DNA from: Tubulanus polymorphus
Lineage: Eukaryota; Nemertea; Palaeonemertea; Tubulaniformes; Tubulanidae
DNA length: 64,000 bases
Assembly (NCBI RefSeq): GCF_964204645.1
Contig: NC_134030.1
Coordinates: 1,405,855-1,469,854 of the forward strand
Direction: 5' to 3'
Of the stretch, positions 43,565 to 55,500 are shown piece by piece. Below the pieces are notes generated by a model that saw only the letters and a list, made by a program, of their open reading frames with translations, was not told the origin of the DNA and did no database searches. The translations under genes and the position numbers were made by a program. Each line of letters begins with the position of its first letter. Within the stretch, counting starts at the first letter, position 1.

Positions 43565-46500
43565 GTAAGTACAAATTTACTGCTTCCATGCTTATTTATT
43601 CATCCCATACTTAGTATTTTGTACCCCTGGGTCCAGTTTCACAAAAAGGATTAACGCCTAAATTGATTTAAGATAAACTGAATTAATGAAGAAATTAAAT
43701 TGATTTAAGAGTTAAACCTGTTTGTGAAACTAGGCCCTGAATTGCATCTAGAATGAAAAAAAAGAAAAAAAAATATTGAAAATAACGTTGGTGAAATATT
43801 TCTGGATCTTTCTGGATTTCTGCTCAATGCATCGTTTAGTAAAATATCGATATTCTCTAAAAGTAAAGATATAAGAATAAAAATATTGTATTGAATCGTG
43901 ATTAGTTACTGTATGCGCTGCTAGTTGTTGCCCAACCCATAGCCTCATTTCTCTCCATTCTAAATTTGCATTGTTTAACATTGTCTGGTCGCTATGGAAA
44001 CTATTTATTTAAGTTTCTTTGTGGTATCCATGGCAACAGTAACGTTTAGGTAGTGGCACCAATTATGGGTCCCAACGTTCCCATGGCGATACATGAGAAC
44101 ATTTATCCTATTTTTGACCTACATGACGTAAGATGGTAGTGAGTCGATGACGTCATTTTCGTCTCACCACTAATGAAAAAAAAAATTAAATGAAAAAAAA
44201 GGAAGAAATCGTTAGAATTACGTTTATGAAATTTTTCTGGATCGGCTAAATGTATTGTTCCATTAAATATCGACATTCTCTAAAATTATAGGCATCAATA
44301 TCAAAATGATGATACAGCAGACTCCGCTTAACTCTGTTCTATTTGGACCATTAATTAACCGAATACCAACTTTTTAAAATTTTAGGATTTTTACGTTAAG
44401 GATCAGAAAATGTGTATGCAATTTCAACCGGGTACCGAGTAGGGTGGCCGAGTCTACTGTAGTCTGCTGCCCCCTCGAATCAATTACCTTATTATCTCTC
44501 AATTTGCATTGTTTGACCTCGTCTGGTTGCTATGGAAACTATTTAGTTATATCAGGAACGGTTTTTTCGAGGTAACCAGTGGCAACAGTTAACAGGCGTG
44601 TCCGTCCTAGAGATAAACTGTCTGATTTCACAGCCACATCCGTCCTAGAGATAAACTGTTAGATAAACTCTGATTTCGCGTCTGTCCTATTTCTTGTCAT
44701 TGTATGAATATGTTTTCTCTTTTATAGGGTACAGCGCAGCAACAACAACAACAACAACAACAACAGCAACAACAACAACAAAAATTTGATATTTCTATGT
44801 CCGGAATAGACGTAAGTTATCGTAAACGCCTGTTTGAAGTCATCATTCTTGAGCTTGAAACCGAAATTTATATTATAGAATATTAAACCCTGCTTCTGCT
44901 ACTGACAGGTAATGTCCGTCATACATTACTGCATCGTCAAATCTATACCAGGGTGCACCCAGGCAGATCGTTCGCATCATCACATGCAAAGGGCTGATTA
45001 TTTTGGAACCCAGTTTTTATCAGCTGGAACATTCTGCACATTCGACCATATTGATTGATAGCCCGTTATAGACGAGTGGAGAAAAACTGAAAAACCAGTT
45101 CGGAAAAACTTCGATTGATTTCACTCACATTTACAGAAATTTGGTCCGACCCCAAAACCATTTACTTACACTATACAAATCAGATCAGGTTTTTAACATT
45201 GTCTTTGATTGTATTTTCAGTTTTTACCCACAACGCCGCCCAGTGGTGTTTCGACGCCGGTAAGTGATAACTATTTTCTAATAAATCACGCTTATTTCAA
45301 TTTGTAATTTGAAAATAGAGGGTAGTAGCTGTTATGTATAAATTATGCTAATTAGGAATAAATTCAAATTCGATTAAGTCTCATCATCGTAGAAGTCATA
45401 TATTAATGATGCTATCTCTAAAGTTGTCATTTAAATTAAGTGTTATATTTACTACTTCATTTGCTTCATGACCCAAAAACCTCTACTATATAACTACTGG
45501 TTTTGTTCTAATCTTGGAGAATTTGCTGCAAAATTTACTTATCATTTGTTAAACAGTTTTTATTGAAAACCTGAATCAGTGATACATGCATTCATGAATA
45601 TCCATCTAATATTTTGTTTTATTTTATCTTTACAGGATTTATCACCGATACAGCACGTGGACGTAAGAGATTAAACATTGATCTTGAATTTTAAGTTCAA
45701 ACTAATTTATTTTTTATCTCACTCGGGACTATAGTTATTGCGTTCACTTTGCGTCCAGTTGTCTCGGGTAGTTTTTGATTTATCGTGTTGATAATTGGTT
45801 TATATACTCAAACTCAAAATATCGGCGCAATCGGAATTAAGATGGCGCACTTGTATGTCCATTTTTTTCCCCGGCAAAATTAGCACTTTAGCAGATTTTA
45901 AGGATCAATTCTGTTGTTATATTACATTGAAATCAGAGTTTAATATATATCGGTATAGAGCAGATTTTTGCTCTAGTTATAAATAAAGTTATAAATAATC
46001 TCATGACATGTTCTGTATATGTGTAGTGAGTTTCAATGTCTTTGGTTCCTTTTAAACCAGGGGGAGTTAAATTTGAAAATGTCAGATCGTCGAGCATTTC
46101 AGACCGCATCCAAAGTGGGTCCCTGCACCCCTAGTTATACCGTTAATATTTTAATAATACATTAATATTTTTATTTGATAGAATATATTGATATACCATA
46201 CATTGATATCGGTCTTGTAATTGGATCAACAACCATGAGATCAAAACACAGCAAATATGAACCTGCTGTGAATCAATAGATTTGTGATAAATGTAATGAA
46301 ATTGTTATTTTTCATATTGACTTTTTGAGTTAAGGGTCTGTTGTATAAGAGTCTTTGGTCTCGCGTGTCAATGTATGATATCAATCTGTTGTATTTCCTC
46401 GTTCCAATGTTTAAAAGGTGTTCGTCACCTTATATTAATAAACTACTTTAACCATTAGATGGCGCCATAAGTGTGATATTTGATTTATGGGATACCCGCA

Positions 46501-49500
46501 AAACCAGCTATTCCACCAGATGGCGCAACGAGTAGTAGGTCGTTCGTTGTCAAAATTAGTTCATTTTCGATGAACTTTGAACTGGTTTGAAGAAGAAATA
46601 CTTTCATTCTTCTACTCTGACATCGGTTTAGTTTTCATTAATAATTGATTCATTTAAGAGAACAATTCATTCAGATTTAATTGAAATGTACAAGAAAATC
46701 GAACGCAGACGACCAACTATTTACTAGCGACACCTGGTGGATCCTCGCCTGCCATAAGTGGAATCCTCGATTGCTACAGTAAGACTGCGGGTATCCCATT
46801 GTTTGGCGTGTGAAGTAAAGTAAAGTTAGAAAACGGATGTTTAACTTTGTTGTGAAACGAAAGCGTTTTGGAGATTTTTAAACCAATCAAATCAATATTT
46901 TGATATTACGCTTGAAACCCTTCCCACTCATATTCTACTTACTAAGTATATATTCTTGTTTCCGTGGAAATCATGGTGAGTGGCGCCATCTATACAGTGG
47001 AGTTAGCTTTATAAATCGAGCTTGCTTCGACAAGTGGCTCCATCTATTCCCTAATACTGAAGCGAGGTAACCAGCAGCGCCCTCATATACAGGAAATGAA
47101 CGCCTATCAAGTTTAACAATGCACGGTGTATTGACCACAGCGACCGGTGATAATTATATCAATGTTGATTAGCTATTGCCATAGACAGGTCCGTAGCGTT
47201 TGACTGGACCAGAACGGGGCCCCCTAACCAAAACAAATTTTGAAAACGTGCCCAGATAAATTGCCTCTGGGAGATGATTTAACGAGGTTTTGATTAAATG
47301 AACAAATTTTAATATTTGTAAGTTTAACATTTCTGTTTTTAATTTTTCTTTGCGAGGAACTGAATTTTCGAACCCCCCCGAACCGCCTCAAGCTACGTTC
47401 CTGATATAGTGCTAGCTATACCTGAATACTTTTCTCTTATTGAAATTGTCTAAAAAACCAGCACCTTGAACTAATGAACGTCATAATGAAAATGTTTAAA
47501 AATTCAACCGTTAATGAATTTGACTAATGTATTTTTTTTATTTTCATTTCTAGCATCAGTTTGCCTCAGAGGCAAGGTCGCCGTCGCTTAATGTAAGTAT
47601 CAGTGACGCCCTCAATCTCACATGCCTCACTTCCCTCCTAATGTAACCATTTTTATGAAATTCCTCAAGAAAATATATACTAGTAATCTTAGAATACACG
47701 TTTTTGTACCCAGACCCCTTCATTCTACTGAACTACCGTGTAATAAGTGCCTGTTGTGTTCATTTTCTGTTGCATTGATTTATATATTATTTCTATTTAC
47801 AGTTGTCAAACAACAGCAGCAGCAGCAACAGCAGCAGCAGCGCACCCCTCCCGCCGGAGACGCCTCTCGACTTGCAAGCAAGAAGTAAGTTCAGTCTTCA
47901 AATACAATTTCAACGCATTCAATTTTTTGTATGGCGTTAAAACGGTTAAAGTTGTGACTAGTTTTCATAACTCCGTGACGTCATATTTCCATCGAGTACC
48001 GGACCCTTTCCTATGTTTTTTGCCAATTTGGATTGAATGATCGCCAGCGGTTTTTCTATACGACCCGGCTCTGCTGTATTGCATTTAGCCATCCTTTTTC
48101 TTGGCGTTTTTATAAGAAGGTGTTTGATTTTGTCTCTAAGGGATTTAGGAATTTAAGAGACACTTGTACTTTCTATGCAGTGAGTTTGTTCTGTTTTTGT
48201 TCCCTCGTGAATTTTATTTTTGTTTGAATCAAATCAAATCAGTGCATCTTTCTTGAATTGCGTGTATGTTATAATATTATGTTAGTTATAACGTTAAAAT
48301 ATCTGTTATATTTAAACCGAATATTTAATTGTTGTATTTTGAATGCGATAATGCCGCTCCCTGCTAAAGTCCAGCGTCGTCATCGTGAGGGATGCGGTCA
48401 TCTGTTCGGGCCCTGATTACGTTCTGTGTTCATCCTGTTGGGCTACATCGGGCGTTATATGAGTTAATCCTTCCTCGACTTGCGGATTGTGGTCGGAAGA
48501 TCTATGGGTTCGGGCCGATAAGTCCCGGAAACAGAAAGTACAGTTTCTGCCGATGTGCCCATTGATGTCTCTATTTCAGAACATCACAGCGGTCGCCGGC
48601 TGTACAAGCACGGTCGGCTTCCCAACTCCTTTCTCTGAGGAGGATCGCTGGTTCTCTAGTAACGGTCAGTCACCAGTCAATCAACGGTTCAGCTGGTTCA
48701 GTTTCCCAGGTATCGGCGCGCGACAGTCGGGATACCTGCACAGGAACTCAGGTCTGGTCCGGGCTACTCCGAGCACCGGTCCGGTCCAGGCCTCACTGGG
48801 TAATGAACATCTGGTCCGGTCCGGGCGGCTTCGAGCACCGGTCCGGTCCAGGCATCACCAGATACTGAACATCCTGTCCAGTCAGCTCCGTGCACCGGTC
48901 CGGTCCAGGCATCACCGGGTACTGAACATCTGGTCCGGTAGCTTCGAGAACTGGTCCGGTCCAGGCATCACCGGGTACTGAACATCTGGTCCGGTAGCTT
49001 CGAGAACTGGTCCGGTCCAGGCATCACCGGGTACTGAACATCTGGTCCGGTAGCTTCGAGAACTGGTCCGGTCCAGGCATCACCGGGTACTGAACATCTG
49101 GTCCGGTAGCTTCGAGAACTGGTCCGGTCCAGGCATCACTGAGTACTGAACATCCAGTCTGGTCCGGTCCAGGCATCACCGGGTACTGATCATCCAGTCC
49201 GGTCCGGTCCAGGCATCACTGGGACTGAACATCCAGTCTGGTCCGGTCCAGGCATCACCGGGTACTGATCATCCAGTCCGGTCCGGTCCAGGCATCACCG
49301 GGTACTGAACATCCAGTCTGGTCCGGTCCAGGCATCACCGGGTACTGAACATCCAGTCTGGTCCGGTCCAGGCATCACCAGTTACTGAACATCCAGTCCG
49401 GTCCGGTCCAGGCATCACCGGGTTCTGATCATCCAGTCCGGTCCGGTCCAGGCATCACCGGGTACTGAACATCCAGTCCGGTCCGGTCCAGGCATAACTG

Positions 49501-52500
49501 GGTACTGAACATCCAGTCCGGTCCGGTCCAGGCATCACTGGGTACTGAACATCCAGTCTGGTCCGGTCCAGGCATCACCGGGTAATGAACATCCAGTCTG
49601 GTCCGGTCCAGGCATCACTGGGTACTGAACATCCGGTCCGGTCCGGTCCGGTCCAGGCATCACCGGGTACTGAACATCCAGTGCGGTCCAGTCCAGGCAT
49701 CACCGGGTACTGAACAGGGTTCGTCGCGGTGCTTGAAAAGCTTGAAATGGCTTGAATTTGAAAAATACTACTCAAGCGCTTGAAAACAGCTTGAAAATAG
49801 ATCGAAAGCTTGAAATAATTATTTTTGACTTGAAATAAAAAGTTATGGCTTGAAATGCTTGATTATCACAAATTTTCTTCTTCGCGAATTTTTTTCGATG
49901 AAATCGCAGACAGAATATGTTCTTGAGTTGTTTCTACGCGTGCGTCATGTTTTAGGCATCAATAAAGAAATTAATTGAATTGTATTGAATCGCTATGAGA
50001 CTCTTGTGGTGAAACTCTACGGTGTCTGGAGACATGAACATACGGGGAAATTTCAGTCATGCATGTTATCGAGCATTGATGTAAAATGGCATTGAAATCC
50101 CACACCAGGAGTGAGAGCCATGTTGAAGGCACCGCGACCTAGTCAAAGTCATTGAACATTACAAATTTCGTATTAGGCCATCCAAAAATCAAGGTCTGTT
50201 TGCCGTCATCCGACCGACCCGACTTCAAAGGTACCCAGTGGAAACTTTTTTCTTGGATTCATTGAAATAAATTGTATTTTTGATACAAATGGCCGACCCA
50301 CTGCCGATGTATGAGCTATGTATGTTTGAAGTTAAGTGTGCATCATGTGAAAACATGCCTCGACTATTTACTTGAAGTTTTCCAGGAAACTGGCAGTGTT
50401 CCAATAAGCTGCCATTCATTCTAAAGCTGGTAATGTTATAGCGTGCATATATTCAATCTACTGTTTCATTTTGAACGCAGATTTCGGATGTTGTTTCCGC
50501 TAAAAGTGGTGATGATAAATTTGTTGTTTTTTTTTGCCCCAAAATTTTGCAAAAAAAATGATGCTACCTTCCTACTGACTTATCCCAAAAATTTTAGTAG
50601 GTGTAACGGCAAAACAGACAATTAATTTGGGATGGCCAAATATCCAAATCTTGATTGAAATGAATATTTAAGCTAGGAAATGCTGAAAATCATTGTGATG
50701 AACAGGTTTCATCTCTAACAGAATCGTATCAACTCGGAGGTTCCACTGGAATCAAAATTTTACCTCTTTTTTAACATTTTTATACGAACCTGTTCAAAAT
50801 AGGCAAATTGGCTGCGACTAACGAAAATTGCTTCCAACGTGCCTTAAAAAATAGTTTGAAAATGGTATAAATCTAGCTTGAAATGGCTTGAATTTCACCT
50901 GAGCTTGAGACAATGAACCCTGCTGAACATCTGGTCCGGTCAGCTTCCAGCACCGGTCCGGTCCAGGCATCACCGGTTACTGAACATCCGGTCCGGTCAG
51001 CTTCCAGCACCGGTCCAGGCATCACCAGGTACTGAACATCTGGTCTGGTCCGGGCGGCCTGGCATCAATGTTTCGAATTTAAAACATAGTTATCATGGTT
51101 CTAGGTTTGGTAGAGGGCGCTCTTCTACCAGATGCAGGAGCGAGGTCACCTTCACGGAGATCGAGATCGAGGGATTATGATTGATTCTGTAGGAACCATC
51201 ATCATTCATCAGTTCAGGTCGAGGGACCGTTTAGGAAGTTCACGTCTTTGACGTCGAGGGACCGTTTAGGAAGTTCACATCTTTCACGTCGAGGGACCGT
51301 TTAGGAAGTTCACGTCTTTGACGTCGAGGGACCGTTTAGGAAGTTCACGTCTTTCACGTCGAGGGACCGTTTAGGAAGTTCACGTCTTTCACGTCGAGGG
51401 ACCGTTTAGGAAGTTCACGTCTTTCACGTCGAGGGACCGTTTAGGAAGTTCACGTCTTTCACGTCGAGGGACCGTTAAGGAAGTCGTCACAATAATCAGG
51501 ATTTCCGCGATTTTGAAAGTCAGATTTTAAACTTGTTATTGTCATTGTAAGCTACCGCAGTTACAGGTAAGCCTATTCTTGATTGCCCGAGACAGGCGTG
51601 CAGATATTGTTCCCGACTTAAGTTTTTGGTTGATTTTCTTGTGACTTGTTTGTTTTAGGGGTGAGATGGATGAGCCTTATTGTTTTTGACATATATAGGT
51701 CATCCAAGATGGCCGCCACAGCCATTTCAATGTGGGAAATAGCCATTTTGAAGCTTGTGACAACTCTACAATCTACAGTTTCAAACCAATTTACCAATTA
51801 CTTATTCTGTGGTTTCATAATGGTAAGAGGATGAGCCTTATTGTTTTTGACATATATAGGTCATCCAAGATGGCCGCCACAGCCATTTCAATGTGTGAAA
51901 TAGCCATTTTGAAGCTTGTTACCGCTCTACGGACTTAAGTTTTAAGCTTAAGACTTAAGATGGCCACCACAGTTATATCAATGTCTTAAATCTTATCCGA
52001 TTTGGAGCTTGTTACTGCTCTAAGATGTAGAGGTTTAGAGGTTTATAATTTCATTCATACTTGTACTGTGGTTTATTTATGGTGGTCAGAGGATGAGCCC
52101 TATTACAATTTGCATTCTCTACTTGACTCACTGGTCAAGGGTTAATATCTAGTTTGATAAATGTGGAGCATGTCGGTGAATCATCCCCCCCTCCCCCGGA
52201 CTCTGATCTCAATGTCTGATGTCAATCGTCAGCAGTTTCAATGGAATAGGCTCGATTAGGTGTGGAACAAGTGGAATCCTCGATTGCCACAGTCGAACCT
52301 AGAGTATTAAGAGCTCAATTAGGTTCTTCTTTGCGTCTCTTCTCCAGTTGGAGTGCTCCAGTTTCCACCGAATGGAGGAAGATTCGAGATGTGCAGATTC
52401 AAGTCCACCATGCGGACTCCGGCTCCGGCTCCGGCAGCTCAAGGTTCAGCCCGAACTCACACAATGCCATCTCAAGCATCCGTACTTTCTCAAGCGGCTA

Positions 52501-55500
52501 CTAATGCTGTTTGGAGAACAAGTGCACAGCTCCAACATTCTCGTGCCCCTTCTGGTCAGAATAATTCTAGTTCATATCGGGGAATGCTCCTAAAAGGAGC
52601 TCTTCCTCTCGGAGAAACTCAAAATGAATGCTCGGGGCCAGTGAGAGGTTGTCTATAACGAGCAGCCACCTACTGATCCGGCGTTCCCGGGTCGTATCAC
52701 GGCGGCTACTGTCTTCAATTCTGAACACCTCCCGACATGCGCCCGAAAGCAGGTCACGAGACACTAATCTCGTTAGCTCTCAAAGATCTGGCCAAAAAGA
52801 GAGCAATAGAACCAGTACGGGACGAAGCCACATCCGGCTGGTTTTCATGAATATTTATGCTCCTGAAGACCACAAGGCGTCGATGGACTGTCATTCCTCG
52901 AGTGGCACCTGGATATCCCGAGGCTTCCGATGACTAAAACAGGGAGGTAATTCAAGGTCTCCGTCGAGGTTAATGGGCGGCTTCATTGGACCTGAAAGAT
53001 GTCAGGTTCCTATTCACCCGAAATCTCATCAATTTCACAGAATGAAGTGGAAACGCCGCCAGTTCCAGTTCAGGTCTCTTCCAGTCGGCCTCAGTACAGC
53101 CCACGCCCTGGGTATTTACCAGCTTGGGTCAAGTCCAGAAGGTACACTACACTCCAGGGCTGGGTTTCATAGATATGGAAGAAAAATAATTCCAGGGAAC
53201 ATTTTGAAATTTGTCAGTTATAACCATGGTTTCTCATTGTTAGTATGGTGGTTGAGGATTTATCCCTTTGGATAACTTTGATACTCAGTCTATGAAACCG
53301 GGTCCTGGAGTATTTGTCTGTTGGTTTACCTCGACGACTGGTTACTAGTACCAAACTCGACTATAGAATGTCAGGAGGCGGTGACCGCTGTCGACCGCTG
53401 TCGTAGACTTAGTTCACCAGTTCCGCATAAACTTAGTAAAATCTCACTTGATGCCGTCCCAACAGTTCACATCTCCGGATCAGCACGGTCTTTCCGTCCA
53501 TGGCTCGAGTAGCCAAACTTCAAGAAGCGTAGTTACCACAAACGAGAGGACAGCTAGTTATCGGTGACGCCTGTGGCTAAATGCAATACCGCAGTGCCAG
53601 GGGTCGTATCTCTGGCTATCTACACATTCAGAGAATATTAACTAAAACCATAGGAAAGGGTCAAGCACTACTCCGAAAAAAAACAAATTTTATTTCCAAA
53701 AAATTATGATATTATATGGATTGCATGCTGTGTGGAAGAAGTTTTCAAAATTATTTAGGAGCTTATTATAATTTGAATACATGAATTGAGAGCAATTTGA
53801 AATGTGTTGATATCTGAAAGTGTTTCCATTGACTTCACTCATTCACCTGATGAAGCTTCTATACATTAGTACCCAAAGCTTGTGTGTCAAATAAACTAGT
53901 TACACGTCCTATAAAGTATTACTTGTCTCGTTATATATTCTAAACCCCAGTTAACAATTCCAGTAAGTCAGGTTTAGGGAATAGATATTTAAACCTTCAG
54001 ATGAAACCGATGTGATACAATTCCAGTAAGTCAGGTTTAGGGAATAGATATTTAAACCTTCAGATGATACCGATGTGATACAATTCCAGTAAGTCAGGTT
54101 TAGGGAATAGATATTTAAACCTTGAGATGAAACCGATGTCATACAATTCCAGTAAGTCAGGTTTAGGGAATAGTTATTTAAACATTCAGATGAAACCGAT
54201 GTAATACAATTCCAGTAAGTCAGGTTTAGGGAATAGATATTTAAACCTTGAGATGATACCGATGTGATACAATTCCAGTAAGTCAGGTTTAGGGAATAGA
54301 TATTTAAACCTTGAGATGAAACCGATGTGATACAATTCCAGTAAGTCAGGTTTAGGGAATAGATATTTAAACCTTCAGATGATACCGATGAATTTAGCAA
54401 TTTTGAATGAATTAAACCAATATGAGATTTCGATCCTAAGAATATTTGAAGCTTGTGTTTAACGTTACTAAATATTAATATTATATAAAGCTAGAAGGAC
54501 ACGAGGGTATCCATTTTTTTGCCCGATCGCAACGATTCAATTCGCTGGTGAATTTATACGCCCGATACGAGTGGGTACCGATCTATTTATAAATCGGCCA
54601 TCACGGTGATTTCGTCGCCCGCCGACATTAAACATGTTCGATATTTACGCCGGTGTTCAGGTCACTTGTTAATTCGCTCGTCTTGTCGGCAAGCTTAAAA
54701 AGATTTAGAAAAAACTACAAATTCTCATTCCTGAATGAACTGGATTCATCTGGGTTCAGTTTCATGAGACTCAGTTCAAACTGCTCTAGAATTTGAGTTT
54801 GTAATTAATGTATGTGATTATAATGAATTGTATTTTTTGTTTTACAGCTTTGGCATTTCGGTTAAGTCGTGCGTTCCGGCGGGAGGAGTTTGTACGTTTG
54901 TTTCTCCCGGAGTGTAAGTAGTTTAACTATTTTCATACAATATCATTTAGTGTGACGTATGTCACTGATAATCAAAATCTAATAATAACTGTTGATCCGT
55001 AGTATTAACATTGTGCAATTGAAATCCTATAGTTGTTTTTAGAAAGGATAAATGGCGCCATCAATGTGACAATCGATTGTAAAGTTTAAGAAATGAATGT
55101 TTAACCTCGCCGAGTACCAGAATTCTTAACCGTAGCATCGAAACCATTCGACTTGTTGTTTAATGTATTTCTCTCTATTTTTATTTTACAGTGATGATCA
55201 TTTTACAAGACTGCCCGTTTGGGGACTTGGTGGGGGAATTCAAAAGAAACTTGGTTCCCGATAGGATACCACCACCGGTTAATCCTATGTCGCCCGCTGC
55301 TGCCCCTCCCCAAAATCCGATAAATTCGCCTCAGCAGCGGCCTGTCAGACAGCCGCCCCCGGCCGCCACTCGTTCGTCAGACAGAGTCCGGGGACGGCTG
55401 TTTGAAGGAGATCTGACGGAGGTAAGAATCTTTATTTGTTTTCATATTTTATTCAGGATATCAGTTGAAGTTCAGCAAATAAATTACCAGACCTGTAAAC

